64,000 nt of DNA from Thiohalocapsa halophila. Its GTDB lineage: Bacteria > Pseudomonadota > Gammaproteobacteria > Chromatiales > Chromatiaceae. Numbering within the stretch: position 1 is the stretch's first letter; each line of letters starts with the position of its first letter. This document shows positions 9,169-18,959 of the stretch, in pieces. The position numbers and the translations under genes are program-made. Location of the stretch: NCBI RefSeq assembly GCF_016583825.1, contig NZ_NRRV01000025.1:1-64000 (forward strand), given 5' to 3'. Under the pieces are notes generated by a model. That model had not been told where the DNA came from, searched no databases, and was given only the letters and a program-made list of their open reading frames with translations.

Positions 9169-9993
9169 TCAGTTGAAGCCCGCCTCTTTATCCCGCTCGA
9201 TCAGCGCATAAGCCGAGTGGTTGTGAATGGACTCGAAGTTCTCGGCTTCCACCACATAGGCGTTGATGCGCTCGTCCTCGTTGAGGCGCTTGGCGACGTC
9301 GCGGACGGTGTCTTCGACGAACTTGGGGTTGTCGTAGGCGCGCTCGGTGACGTGCTTCTCGTCGGTGCGCTTTAGGAGCCCGTAGAGTTCGCAGGAGGCC
9401 TCCGCTTCTACCATTTCGATCAGCTCTTCGATCCACAGAAAGCCGCGGGTGCGAGCTTGCACGGTGATGTGGGAGCGCTGGTTGTGGGCGCCGTAGTCCG
9501 AGATCTCTTTCGAGCACGGACAAAGGCTGGTGACCGGGACCACGGCCTTGATGGACATTTGCGGCTTGCCATCGCGAATCTCGCCGATCAAGGTGACGTC
9601 GTAGTCCATGAGGCTCGGGACGCCGCTGACCGGCGCCCGCTTCTTGACGAAGAACGGGAAGCGCATCTCGATATGGCCGGCGTTCGACTCCAGCCGCTGC
9701 GCCATCTCCGTGAGCATTTGCTTGAAGGTGGCCACGCCGATCTCGTCTTCGTGGCCATTAAGAATGGCGACGAAGCGCGACATGTGGGTCCCTTTGAAGT
9801 TGTGCGGCAGGTACACGAACATATTGAAGGTCGCCACCGTGTGCTGCTCATGGCCGCTGCGGTCTTTGATGCGGACCGGGTGGCGGATGTCCTTGATGCC
9901 AACCTTGTCGATGGCAATCCGCCGGCTGTCGGCGCTGCCCTGGACGTCAGCGATGGCGGTGGTGGTCGTGGCTGTGGAGAGCCTGGAATCCAT
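9169..9993 (-). CDS. folE2: GTP cyclohydrolase FolE2 (type IB)
   Basis: A 274-residue GTP cyclohydrolase IB, which converts GTP to dihydroneopterin triphosphate, the first step of folate and related pterin synthesis. The family signature [19 protein letters not shown] is intact, including the metal-binding Cys and the downstream His of the tunnel fold. FolE2 differs from zinc-dependent FolE in accepting other metals, and in many bacteria is used under zinc limitation; no Zur-like operator was recognised upstream, so it may simply be the sole enzyme. Start [10 protein letters not shown] is chosen because GAGGA lies eight bases upstream; an ATG three codons earlier and a TTG two codons before that are alternatives lacking a spaced ribosome-binding site. 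No neighbouring gene is obviously linked. Confidence 0.92.
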   Translation of the reverse strand: MDSRLSTATTTTAIADVQGSADSRRIAIDKVGIKDIRHPVRIKDRSGHEQHTVATFNMFVYLPHNFKGTHMSRFVAILNGHEDEIGVATFKQMLTEMAQRLESNAGHIEMRFPFFVKKRAPVSGVPSLMDYDVTLIGEIRDGKPQMSIKAVVPVTSLCPCSKEISDYGAHNQRSHITVQARTRGFLWIEELIEMVEAEASCELYGLLKRTDEKHVTERAYDNPKFVEDTVRDVAKRLNEDERINAYVVEAENFESIHNHSAYALIERDKEAGFN

Positions 9994-10256
9994 TGATTGC
10001 ATCCTCAACGGGAATCCCCGCTTGGGGGCACCGGCGGCTGGTGCGTTCTAACTGATGGCGAGGAGGTGTGCGCGGAACGCGTTAAAGAAAACGGGTATCC
10101 CGTGTGGATATTGTCCGCGGGGACCGGCACTTGCATGATGTCCCGATTATCGGGGATCGCGTCCGGTAGGGCAAATGCGCTCGGCCGCGGTTGCAGCGGG
10201 TGCGGCGCTGGGTTGTCGCTGGGTTAGCGCCGGGTTAGCGTCGGGACGCCGGCCGC

Positions 10257-11186
10257 TCAGCGGTCGCGGTGGATGATGTAGCCTGCGATCCAGCGCAGCG
10301 GGTCTGCGCCCGCGCCGAAGTCATGCAACGCGGCGAGTGCCGAGGTCACTAGCTCTGCGGCGGCGGCATGGGCGGCCTCGACGCCGAGCAGGGACGGGTA
10401 GGTGGCCTTGTGGTGGGCCGCATCGGCGCCGCTGGTCTTGCCGATGACGGCGGTGTCGCCCTCGACGTCCAGCAGGTCGTCCTGTATCTGGAAGGCGAGC
10501 CCGATGCAGGCGGCGTAGTGGTCCATGGCCGCGGTTTGGGCTGGGGTCTGGGCGTTGTCTGCGGCATCGGCCGGCTGCTGCGCGGACTCTTCGGCCGCAA
10601 TGGCCGCCATGGCGACGGCGGCGCGGATCAGCGCGCCGGTCTTGTGGCGGTGGATGTCCTTGAGTGCGTCCAGGTCGAGCTGTTGGCCTTCGGAGGCGAG
10701 GTCCAGCGCCTGGCCGCCCAGCATGCCGGCGGCGCCCGCCGCTTGTGCGAGCCGTGCGACCATGCGCACGCGTGCGGCGGGCGGGTTGTGCTCATCGGCG
10801 GCTAGCACCTCGAAGGCCAGCGTCTGTAGGGCGTCACCGGCGAGCAGCGCGGTGGCGTCATCGAAGGCCTTGTGGCAAGTGGGTTGGCCGCGGCGCAGGT
10901 CGTCGTCGTCCAGCGCCGGTAGGTCGTCATGCACCAGGGATGATGCGTGGATCAGCTCCAATGCCGCGGCGGCGGCGTCGATGCGCTCCCAGGGCACGCC
11001 GGTGGCCTGAGCGGCGGCGTAGGCGAGAATGGGGCGCACGCGCTTGCCGCTGCCGAGCACCGCGTAGCGCATGGCCGCGTGCAGGCGCTCCGGCGAGGCG
11101 TCGGCGGGCGGCAGCCGGGCGTCGAGCACCGCTTCGATGCGCTCGCGGCACTGCGCCATCAGCGGGCCGAGTGGGTCTTTGCTCAT
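10257..11186 (-). CDS. ispA: Farnesyl/geranyl diphosphate synthase IspA
   Basis: A 309-residue trans-prenyl diphosphate synthase. The first Asp-rich motif is DDLPALDDDD (about residue 88) and the second QIQDDLLDVEG (about residue 233), both intact, with the GKRVRP substrate loop. IspA condenses DMAPP and IPP to farnesyl diphosphate, feeding undecaprenyl phosphate, quinone and, in phototrophs, pigment synthesis. An insertion of about 20 residues rich in Ala, Gln and Asp (AEESAQQPADAADNAQTPAQ) precedes the second motif; it looks like a flexible loop. xseB lies 96 bp upstream on the same strand, the common xseB-ispA pairing; the usual third partner dxs is not adjacent. Confidence 0.93.
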   Translation of the reverse strand: MSKDPLGPLMAQCRERIEAVLDARLPPADASPERLHAAMRYAVLGSGKRVRPILAYAAAQATGVPWERIDAAAAALELIHASSLVHDDLPALDDDDLRRGQPTCHKAFDDATALLAGDALQTLAFEVLAADEHNPPAARVRMVARLAQAAGAAGMLGGQALDLASEGQQLDLDALKDIHRHKTGALIRAAVAMAAIAAEESAQQPADAADNAQTPAQTAAMDHYAACIGLAFQIQDDLLDVEGDTAVIGKTSGADAAHHKATYPSLLGVEAAHAAAAELVTSALAALHDFGAGADPLRWIAGYIIHRDR

Positions 11187-11282
11187 GGGTTGTTCGGGGG
11201 GAGACGTTGGGATCTTGTGTGCGGCGGGCGGGTGCGGTTGCGCCTCGGCGTCCGTGTCAACCGCCGGGCGCGTTCGCCGGTC

Positions 11283-11588
11283 TCATTCGCCGGGATTGGT
11301 ACCGAAGGGCTCCGGCGCCGCCGTCTCCGACTGCTCGGTGAGGATGCGCACGCGCTGCTCGGCAGCATCGAGGGCTTGTTGGCAGGCGCGGGTGAGGCCG
11401 ATGCCGCGCTCGAACACCAGGAGCGATTCCTCCAGGGTGAGGTCTTCGCCCTCCAGCCGGTCCACCAGGGCTTCCAGCTCCTCCATGGCGCGCTCGAACT
11501 GCGGCGGCTCAGTGATGGCGGCGGGCTCGGCTGCGTCCGGGTCTGGCGTCGGCGCTGCGTTGTCGTCTGTGGCGGCGTTGTTGCTCAT
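11283..11588 (-). CDS. xseB: Exodeoxyribonuclease VII small subunit
   Basis: A 101-residue protein whose C-terminal 70 residues match XseB: FERAMEELEALVDRLEGEDL, then LEESLLVFERGIGLTRAC, the helical hairpin that coats the XseA subunit. The enzyme degrades single-stranded DNA from both ends. The N-terminal 35 residues are Ala/Pro/Asp-rich and poorly conserved, as usual. The start MSNNAATDD is chosen over one 19 codons upstream because it fits family length. Likely transcribed with ispA. The upstream gap 11589-11827 is the divergent promoter region shared with parE and contains no clear motif. Confidence 0.92.
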   Translation of the reverse strand: MSNNAATDDNAAPTPDPDAAEPAAITEPPQFERAMEELEALVDRLEGEDLTLEESLLVFERGIGLTRACQQALDAAEQRVRILTEQSETAAPEPFGTNPGE

Positions 11589-11827
11589 GTGCGGTTTGTG
11601 CGGTTGGACGTGGTTACGGTAGCTTAGGCGGGTTTTTGCGGTCAATTTCCGCGCTCCCGCCGTCGCCGAAACAGTGGCGGCTGGGCAAGCATCCGACGTC
11701 GGTCGGGTCAGCGCAGCCTAACCCGACGCGGCGCTCTAAGGTCGCCCGCGTTTGGGGCGGGAGTGGAATGCTTGCCCAGTTTCAGCGGCGCGGGCGCCGC
11801 ACTGTCTTCAGGAGTATTGCCCCGCCG

Positions 11828-13714
11828 ATGAAAGGCACCTATGACGCCTCTGCCATCGAGGTCCTGAGCGGCCTCGACCCGGTGCGCAAGCGCCCGGGCA
11901 TGTATACCGACACCAGCCGCCCGAACCATCTGGCGCAGGAGGTCATCGACAACAGCGTCGACGAGGCGCTGGCCGGCCATGCCACGTGCATCGACGTGAC
12001 CCTGTTCGCCGACGGCTCCTGCGAGGTTGCCGACGACGGCCGCGGCATGCCCGTGGACATCCACCCCCAGCAGGGGCTGCCGGGCGTTGAGGTGATCCTG
12101 ACCAAGCTGCATGCGGGCGGCAAGTTCAACGCCAACAGCTACCGCTTCGCCGGCGGCTTGCACGGCGTCGGCGTGTCGGTGGTGAATGCGCTGTCCAAGC
12201 ATCTGGAGGTCTGGATCAAGCGCGGTGGCAAGGAATACAACATGGCCTTCGCCGACGGCCACAAGCGTACAGACCTGGAGGAGGTCGGCAGCGTTGGGCG
12301 CGGCAACAGCGGCACCCGGCTGCACTTCTGGCCGGATTCGTCCTACTTCGACAGCCCCAAGTTCTCCGCCCGCCAGCTGACCCACCTGCTGCGGGCCAAG
12401 GCGGTGCTCTGCCCCGGGCTGACGGTGCGCTTTCGCGACGAGGCGAGCGGCGAGGAGCAGACCTGGTGCTACCAAGACGGGCTCAAGGACTATCTGCAGC
12501 AGGCGCTGACGGATGTGCCGACGGTGCCCGCTCCGCCCTTCGTTGGCACCATGGAGGGGCAGACGGAAGCCGCCGCCTGGGCGGTTACCTGGCTGCCGGA
12601 GGACGGCGACCCGGTCACCGAGAGCTACGTGAACCTGATCCCGACGGTGCAGGGCGGCACCCACGTGAACGGCCTGCGCACCGGCCTGACAGAGGCCGTG
12701 CGCGAGTTCTGCGAGTTCCGCAATCTGCTGCCGCGCGGGGTCAAGCTGACGCCGGAGGATGTTTGGGCGCGGGCGAGCTGGATTTTGTCCGTGAAGCTGG
12801 CGGAGCCCCAGTTCTCCGGGCAGACCAAGGAGCGGTTGTCGTCGCGGGAGTGCGCGGCCTTTGTCTCGGGGGTGGTCAAAGACGCCTTCAGCCTCTGGCT
12901 GAACGAGCATGTGGCGGATGCCGAGCGCATTGCCGAGCTCGCCATCGCCGGCGCCCAGGCCAGGCTGCGGGCGGGGCGCAAGGTCACGCGCAAAAAGATC
13001 ACCCAGGGCCCGGCATTGCCCGGCAAGCTCGCCGACTGCACCAGCACGGACCCGGAGCGCAGCGAGCTGTTCCTGGTGGAGGGCGACTCCGCCGGCGGCT
13101 CCGCCAAGCAGGCCCGCGACCGGGAGTTCCAGGCCATCATGCCGCTGCGGGGCAAGATCCTGAACACCTGGGAGGTGGACCCGGCGGAGGTGCTGGGCTC
13201 CCAGGAGGTGCATGACATCGCCGTCGCCATCGGCGTGGACCCGGGCAGCGACGACCTGACCCGCTTGCGCTTCGGCAAGATCTGCATCCTGGCGGATGCG
13301 GACTCCGACGGCGCCCATATCGCAACGCTGCTGTGCGCGCTGTTCTATCGCCACTTTCCGCGGCTGGTGGCGGAGGGGCATGTGTATGTGGCCATGCCGC
13401 CGCTGTATCGCATCGACGTCGGCAAGCAGGTGTTTTATGCCTTGGACGACGATGAGCGCCAGGGGGTTCTGGACCGCATCGCCGCCGAGAAGCTCAAGGG
13501 CAAGGTCAGCGTGCAGCGCTTCAAGGGTCTCGGCGAGATGAACCCGGCCCAGCTGCGCGAGACCACCATCCACCCGGACACCCGTCGGCTGGTGCAGCTC
13601 ACGGTTGAACCCGGCGATGAGAGCGGCACCTTGATGGACATGCTGCTGGCCAAAAAGCGCTCCGCCGATCGTCGGGCCTGGCTGCAAGAGAAGGGCGACC
13701 TCGCGGAGGTGTGA
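11828..13714 (+). CDS. parE: DNA topoisomerase IV subunit B
   Basis: A 628-residue GyrB/ParE-type subunit. The GHKL ATPase domain has DNSVDEALAGH and GRGMPVDIHP; the transducer domain follows; the Toprim domain shows LFLVEGDSAGGSAKQ and, later, DADSDGAHI. The length and the absence of the long insertion seen in many proteobacterial GyrB proteins favour ParE, which with ParC decatenates daughter chromosomes. The ATG at 11828 gives the family start MKGTYDASAIEVLSGLDPVR; the AGGAG upstream is at a rather long 13-base spacing. parC is not in the window. A large repeat array follows directly. Confidence 0.93.
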   Translation: MKGTYDASAIEVLSGLDPVRKRPGMYTDTSRPNHLAQEVIDNSVDEALAGHATCIDVTLFADGSCEVADDGRGMPVDIHPQQGLPGVEVILTKLHAGGKFNANSYRFAGGLHGVGVSVVNALSKHLEVWIKRGGKEYNMAFADGHKRTDLEEVGSVGRGNSGTRLHFWPDSSYFDSPKFSARQLTHLLRAKAVLCPGLTVRFRDEASGEEQTWCYQDGLKDYLQQALTDVPTVPAPPFVGTMEGQTEAAAWAVTWLPEDGDPVTESYVNLIPTVQGGTHVNGLRTGLTEAVREFCEFRNLLPRGVKLTPEDVWARASWILSVKLAEPQFSGQTKERLSSRECAAFVSGVVKDAFSLWLNEHVADAERIAELAIAGAQARLRAGRKVTRKKITQGPALPGKLADCTSTDPERSELFLVEGDSAGGSAKQARDREFQAIMPLRGKILNTWEVDPAEVLGSQEVHDIAVAIGVDPGSDDLTRLRFGKICILADADSDGAHIATLLCALFYRHFPRLVAEGHVYVAMPPLYRIDVGKQVFYALDDDERQGVLDRIAAEKLKGKVSVQRFKGLGEMNPAQLRETTIHPDTRRLVQLTVEPGDESGTLMDMLLAKKRSADRRAWLQEKGDLAEV

Positions 13715-13788
13715 GGCACGGCTAGTGTCGACGCCCGCGCTGGGACCGTCGGCGTGCCGCCGGCTATCGGCAACGGCCCTGAGCCCAC

Positions 13789-14833
13789 GTCCTCGGTCCT
13801 CGTCGCGAAGCTCTGCTTCGCGACGCCGCGCCGCAAGCTCTGCTTGCCGTCGCTGAGCGGCCGCGCGCGAGGCCCTGGATGATGACGGGAGGCGTCGTCG
13901 CACTCGCCGGGCTCGCGAAGCAGAGCTTCGCCGCTGGGGTCGCGAAGCCGGAGCTTCGCCACCAGGAGCCGGGAGTCAGCAGTCACGCATCAGGAGCCAG
14001 GGATCCGGAGCCAGGAAGCAGGAGTCAGGGACGAGGGATCCGGAGCCAGGAAGCAGGAATCAGGGACGAGGGACGAGGGACCAGGGGCCACGGACCAGGA
14101 ATCCAACGTCCTCGGTCCTCGTCGCGAAGCTCTGCTTCGCGACGCCGCGCCGCAAGCTCTGCTTGCCGTCGCTGAGCGGCCGCGCGCGAGGCCGTGGATG
14201 AGACGGGAGGCGTCGTCGCACTCGCCGGGCTCGCGAAGCGGAGCTTCGCCGCTGGGGTCGCGAAGCCGGAGCTTCGCGACCAGGAGCCGGGAGTCAGGAG
14301 TCGCGCATCAGGAGCCATGGATCAGGAGCCATGGATCAGGAGCCAGGAAGCAGGAATCAGGGACGAGGGACCAGGAGCCGCGGACCAGGAATCCAAAACG
14401 TCCTCGGTCCTCGTCGCGAAGCTCTGCTTCGCGACGCCGCGCCGCAAGCTCTGCTTGCCGTCGCTGAGCGGCCGCGCGCGAGGCCGTGGATGAGACGGGA
14501 GGCGTCGTCGCACTCGCCGGGCTCGCGAAGCAGAGCTTCGCCGCTGGGGTCGCGAAGCCGGAGCTTCGCGACCAGGGGCCGGGAGTCATGGATCAGGAGC
14601 CAGGAAGCAGGAATCAGGGATGAGGGGCCACGGACCAGGAATCCAAGGTCCTCGGTCCTCGTCGCGAAGCTCTGCTTCGCGACGCCGCGCCGCAAGCTCT
14701 GCTTGCCGTCGCTGAGCGGCCGCGCGCGAGGGCGTGGATGATGACGGGAGGCGTCGTCGCACTCGCCGGGCTCGCGAAGCAGAGCTTCGCCGCTGGGGTC
14801 GCGAAGCCGGAGCTTCGCGACCAGGAGCCGGGA
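13789..14833. repeat. Four-copy palindromic repeat array (forward orientation)
   Basis: Four direct copies start at 13789, 14108, 14400 and 14648 with GTCCTCGGTCCTCGTCGCG. Each copy has a perfect hairpin GTCGCGAAGC-TCT-GCTTCGCGAC, a second GCAAGC-TCT-GCTTGC hairpin, and a third GCGAAGC...GCTTCGC arm. Between copies are purine-rich minisatellites built from AGGAGCCAGGAAGCAGG-like units, whose length differs and explains the unequal spacing (319, 292, 248 bp). Long reading frames through it on both strands are repeat translations. The rest of the 13715-15049 gap, from 14834 on, has no supportable gene. Confidence 0.85.
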
Positions 14834-15049
14834 GTGACTCGGCTCAGAGGTATACCCATCGCACGCCGGATTGTCGGTTTGCCGCGCCAAGAACCTGCTG
14901 ATATGCCTTCTCTTCCTCGAACCTCGCCCGTCGAAACTCGCTCCTGTCCGCGATATCACGAGCCCTCAACCCGCCCGAGCGGATTCTGCGGGCGTTGAGC
15001 TGAGCGCATTTCGCGCCCATCCCCACCAACCACCCCTGAAGGTGCCGCC

Positions 15050-16177
15050 ATGACGCCATTCCGCTACGCCCATGCCGCCGCTGACGCTTGGGAGGCCGCA
15101 CTCGCGCAGGTGGCCGACGGCCTTGCCGGCGCGCAGGGCAGCCTCGGCTTCGTCTATGTCACCGACCCCGTGAGCGCGCACCTCGATACCGTGATCGCCC
15201 GGCTGCGTGAGGTTACGGGCAGCGAGCACTGGGTGGGGGCGGTCGGCATCGGCATCTGCGCCACCGGTGTCGAATACTACGAGCAGCCGGCCATCGCCGC
15301 GATGCTGGCGGACATCCCGGAGGATGCCTTTCGCGTCTTTCAGCCGGTGGTGAAGGACGCCGCCGTGCTGGACGACATGCTCGCGGAGTGGCTCGGGGCA
15401 GATGGCAAGCCTTTTATCGGCCCCTTCATCGGCCTGGTGCACGGCGACCCCGCGAACCCGCTGACCGAGTCCCTGGTGAGCGGCCTCGCTGAGCGCACCG
15501 CCACAGGCTTCCTGGTGGGCGGGCTCGCCAGCGCCCGAGAGAACGCGCGAGTAGTGGCAGACATGTCCGCAGACGGCGGCGTGGCAGGGGTGATGTTCTC
15601 GGACGCCGTCGGCATCCAGACCAATCTGACCCAGGGCTGCTCACCCATCGGCCCGCACCACGTCATCACCGAGTCCGAGCGCAACGTGCTGGCGCGCCTC
15701 GACAACCGCCCGGCGCTGGAGGTCTTCAACGAGGACATCGGCGAAGTCCTGGCGCGGGATTTGTCTCGGGTCGGCGGCTACATCTTCGCCGGGCTGCCCA
15801 TTCCTGGGTCGGATACGGGCGACTATCTGGTGCGCAACCTCGTCGGCGTAGATACCGAGCGCAAGCTGCTCGGTATTGGCGACCTGGTGGAGCAGGGGCA
15901 GGAGATCATGTTCTGCCGCCGCGATGCCGCCACGGCCCGAGAGGACCTGAGCCGCATGCTGTCCAATCTCAAATCCCGGCTCAGCGGTCCGCCCCGGGGC
16001 GGCGTCTATGTCTCCTGCCTGGGCCGCGGTGCCAACCTGTTCGGTGACGACTCCGAGGAGCTCAAGCAGATTCGCGACGAGCTCGGCGACTTCCCGCTGG
16101 TGGGCTTCTACGCCAACGGCGAGATCTTCCGCGACCGCCTCTACGGCTACACCGGCGTGCTGACGCTGTTCACCTGA
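15050..16177 (+). CDS. FIST domain sensory protein
   Basis: A 375-residue protein made of a FIST N domain (about residues 25-220) and a FIST C domain (about 225-370; YIFAGLPIPGSD, then GGVYVSCLGRGANLFGD and GFYANGEIF). FIST modules are predicted small-ligand sensors, possibly of amino acids, usually beside chemotaxis or cyclic-di-GMP proteins. Here it stands alone without an output domain, and no signalling gene lies next to it, so it may act by partner binding. No signal peptide or membrane segment is seen. The ATG is chosen as the first good start after the repeat region; AAGGTG lies six bases upstream. Confidence 0.88.
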   Translation: MTPFRYAHAAADAWEAALAQVADGLAGAQGSLGFVYVTDPVSAHLDTVIARLREVTGSEHWVGAVGIGICATGVEYYEQPAIAAMLADIPEDAFRVFQPVVKDAAVLDDMLAEWLGADGKPFIGPFIGLVHGDPANPLTESLVSGLAERTATGFLVGGLASARENARVVADMSADGGVAGVMFSDAVGIQTNLTQGCSPIGPHHVITESERNVLARLDNRPALEVFNEDIGEVLARDLSRVGGYIFAGLPIPGSDTGDYLVRNLVGVDTERKLLGIGDLVEQGQEIMFCRRDAATAREDLSRMLSNLKSRLSGPPRGGVYVSCLGRGANLFGDDSEELKQIRDELGDFPLVGFYANGEIFRDRLYGYTGVLTLFT

Positions 16178-16232
16178 CGGCTGCCGGCGGGCTGGTCAAT
16201 GTCCGCCCCGACGGCAGTGCGCCCTTCGCCGC

Positions 16233-16856
16233 TCAGGCGCCGGTGCGAAAGCGCCGGGCCAGCCAGTGGTCGACGCTCAGGTAGCGGCCGGCACCGATGA
16301 AGAACAGCACCAGCAGCATGATGAAATAGGTGGCGGCGAACTCGATGCCATTGTTCAGCACCACGAAGCTACCTGTCTCCGTTAGCCAGTCGTAGTTGCC
16401 GTGCTCGCGCAGGATCTCTTTGGCGGCCGACAGGCGCTCGCCGGCGGGGCCTGCGTCCTCGAGCTGGAAGACGCCGAGCAGGGGTGAGGCGAAGGCGGCG
16501 CTGGAGTCCGCAATGGCCTGCCAGCCGTTTTGCAGGTGCACGCTCAGGATGGCCACCAGCATGGTGACCATGAGCGGGATGCTGATCCAGCGCACCGCAA
16601 AGCCCACCAGCAGAAACAGGGCGCCGATGACCTCGGTGCCTGCCGCCAATGCCGCCATCAGGGTCGGAAAGGGCAGGCCGAGTCCCCAGTCCGGGTTGCC
16701 GAACCAGGCAACGGTGCTCTCGAAGCCGGCGACCTTGTTGGTGCCCGCCACCCAGAAGATGGGCGCCAGATAGAGACGGAGCGCCAGCGGGCCGAGAAAG
16801 TCCGCGGCGCGCGTGGCGTCGAGCAGGTCCTGGAGCTTGTTCAACAGCGTGATCAT
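16233..16856 (-). CDS. DoxX family membrane protein, probable bufferin-operon partner
   Basis: A 207-residue inner-membrane protein of the DoxX/DUF417-like group with four predicted helices (LGPLALRLYLAPIFWVAG; TLMAALAAGTEVIGALFLLVG; a third beginning SIPLMVTMLVAIL; a C-terminal YFIMLLVLFFIGAG). DoxX proteins close many bufferin (MNIO-DUF2063) operons, where they may handle metal or redox steps at the membrane. On this strand the order is hvfA-hvfB-hvfC, then the 89-bp REP array, then this gene, so it is probably the operon's last member (HvfE/BufD-like), separated by the repeats. The start MITLLNKLQD is chosen because GAGGA lies eight bases upstream. Confidence 0.82.
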   Translation of the reverse strand: MITLLNKLQDLLDATRAADFLGPLALRLYLAPIFWVAGTNKVAGFESTVAWFGNPDWGLGLPFPTLMAALAAGTEVIGALFLLVGFAVRWISIPLMVTMLVAILSVHLQNGWQAIADSSAAFASPLLGVFQLEDAGPAGERLSAAKEILREHGNYDWLTETGSFVVLNNGIEFAATYFIMLLVLFFIGAGRYLSVDHWLARRFRTGA

Positions 16857-16966
16857 CAATCGAGTCCTCGTCTTGAGAGCTATTTGGCGTAGATTCTCAA
16901 GCAGAGACCGGTCGGACACCGCATTTATCTCGCCGGATGACGCTGACAGAGGCCGCTCCCACGGGC

Positions 16967-18115
16967 CGATTCGCCGCTGTGGGAGCGGCATCCTTGCCGC
17001 GACGGCCTTGGCAGTGCTGTCGGGGTATCGTCGCGGCCAGAGGCCGCTCCCACAGCAGCTGCGGCATGTGGGAGCGGCATCCCTGCCGCGACGGGCCTGG
17101 CAGTGCTGTCAGCGCATCGTCGCGGCCAGAGGCCGCTCCCACAGCGGCTTCGGCATGTGGGAGCGGCATCCCTGCCGCGACGGGCCTGGCAGTGCTGTCG
17201 GGGTATCGTCGCGGCCAGAGGCCGCTCCCACAGCGGCTTCGGCATGTGCGAGCGGCATCCTTGCCGCGACGGGCCTGGCGGTGCTGTCGGGGCATCGTCG
17301 CGGCCAGAGGCCGCTCCCACAGCGGCTTCGGCATGTGGGAGCGGCATCCCTGCCGCGACGGGCCTGGCAGTGCTGTCGGCACAGCGTCGCGGCCAGAGGC
17401 CGATCCCACAGCGGCTTCGGCATGTGGGAGCGGCATCCCTGCCGCGACGGCCTTGGCAGTGCTGTCGGGGTATCGTCGCGGCCAGAGGCCGCTTCCACAG
17501 CGGCTTCGGCATGTGGGAGCGGCATCCTTGCCGCGACGGGCCTGGCAGTGCAGCCGGCACAGCGTCGCGGCCAGAGGCCGCTCCCACAGCGGCTTCGGCA
17601 TGTGGGAGCGGCATCCCTGCCGCGACGGGCCTGGCAGTGCAGCCGGCACAGCGTCGCGGCCAGAGGCCGCTCCCACAGCGGCTTCGGCATGTGGGAGCGG
17701 CATCCTTGCCGCGACGGGCTTGGCAGTGCTGGCGGGGCATCGTCGCGGCCAGAGGCCGCTCCCACGGCGGCTTCGGCATGTGGGAGCGGCATCCTTGCCG
17801 CGACGGGTTTGGCAGTGCTGGCGGGGCATCGTCGCGGCCAGAGGCCGCTCCCACAGCGGCTTCGGCATGTGGGAGCGGCATCCTTGCCGCGACGGGCCTG
17901 GCGGTGCTGTCGGGGCATCGTCGCGGCCAGAGGCCGCTCCCACAGCGGCTTCGGCATCGTCGCGGCCAGAGGCCGCTCCCACAGCGGCTTCGGTATGTGG
18001 GAGCGGCATCCTTGCCGCGACGGGCTTGGCGGTGCTGTCGGGGCATCGTCGCGGCCAGAGGCCGCTCTCGCAGCGGCTTCGGCATGTGGGAGCGGCATCC
18101 TTGCCGCGACGGGCT
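16967..18115. repeat. REP array, 13 units with 89-bp period
   Basis: TGTGGGAGCGGCATCC begins units at 16978, 17067, 17156, 17245, 17334, 17423, 17512, 17601, 17690, 17779, 17868, 17996 and 18085. Spacing is exactly 89 bp except for one of 128 (89 plus a 39-bp partial duplication near 17950). Each unit pairs GTGGGAGCGGCATCC...GCCGCGACGG with an inverted GTCGCGGCCAGAGGCCGCTCCCAC, a BIME-like arrangement able to fold into long hairpins. It lies between hvfC and the DoxX gene. Long open frames on both strands across it are repeat artefacts. Confidence 0.93.
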
Positions 18116-18149
18116 TGGCTGCGCTAACGCGACTATGCCGGCTTCATGC

Positions 18150-18959
18150 TCAGTCTTCGTTGCCCGAGCGGGGCCAGCGGGTGCCGAGGATGACATCGCG
18201 GCGGCGCAGGTCGGTGAGCATGCGGGCGCCGGCGGCGATGACCTTGTCCGGCTCCGGATGGCCGAGCTCGGCGGCGATGACCTGCATGGCCTCGCGGCCG
18301 GTGCGCGGAGTCTCGTCTTCCAGCAGGGCGAGCAGGCGTTGCGTGACGGCGTTGATCTCGAGGAACTCGATGCGCTCGGCGCGGTTTCGGTACACCACCA
18401 GATGCGTCGGCTGTTCGCCGGGCGCGTCGGGCTGAAGCTCGGGGCCGATGCGGTGCACCGGGAAACGATAGCTCAGGCTCCATGCCAGCGGCGAGACCAC
18501 GGGGCTGTCGTCCAGCAGATCGCCGTTGGGGTTGGCATGGCTCGGGTCGGGCTCGTCGTCACTGACGCTCAGGGCCAGCTCGACCCACTCGTAATGGGCC
18601 AGCTCCAACAGATAGGGCGGGTCGTCCGTGGTCTGCTGCGCACGGGTGGTGCCGAGGTAGTCCAGGAACTCCTGGGAGATTTCCAGAAACAGGGGCGTCG
18701 CCGCCCGGTGGTGCACCATGAAGTCCCGGATCAAGGCGCGCCACTGGTCATCCGGCAGGGTGCGGCGCAGAACCGGGAAGCCGGAGGCGAGCAACCCGGC
18801 GATATTGTTGAAGACGAGGTCACGATAGATGGCCATGCGCCGGTCTTCGACGTCCGCCGGGCGCGCGCGGTGCTCGGGGTCGCGGATGTGGGCCGCGAAC
18901 GCGCGCTGAACGGCGCTGAAGTCCTCTGCCGGTGCTTGCGTGGCTGCCTGCTCAGGCAT
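18150..18959 (-). CDS. hvfC: DUF2063 bufferin-maturation partner (HvfC/BufC-like)
   Basis: A 269-residue protein of the DUF2063 family, which carries an N-terminal helical domain ([21 protein letters not shown], residues about 14-34) once annotated as DNA-binding. In bufferin and methanobactin-like pathways these proteins bind the precursor and deliver it to the MNIO enzyme. The C-terminal part (about 190-265) resembles a winged-helix-like fold. Its start overlaps the hvfB stop by eight bases, which shows coupling. The REP array follows its stop by about 35 bp. Confidence 0.86.
   Translation of the reverse strand: MPEQAATQAPAEDFSAVQRAFAAHIRDPEHRARPADVEDRRMAIYRDLVFNNIAGLLASGFPVLRRTLPDDQWRALIRDFMVHHRAATPLFLEISQEFLDYLGTTRAQQTTDDPPYLLELAHYEWVELALSVSDDEPDPSHANPNGDLLDDSPVVSPLAWSLSYRFPVHRIGPELQPDAPGEQPTHLVVYRNRAERIEFLEINAVTQRLLALLEDETPRTGREAMQVIAAELGHPEPDKVIAAGARMLTDLRRRDVILGTRWPRSGNED

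Noticed and set aside
13717..14840. Small coding frames in the palindromic array
   Set aside because: Repetitive peptides with no family and the same in every unit.
14844..15101. Minus-strand frame upstream of the FIST gene
   Set aside because: No family match by eye, overlaps the FIST start, lies at the end of a repeat array.
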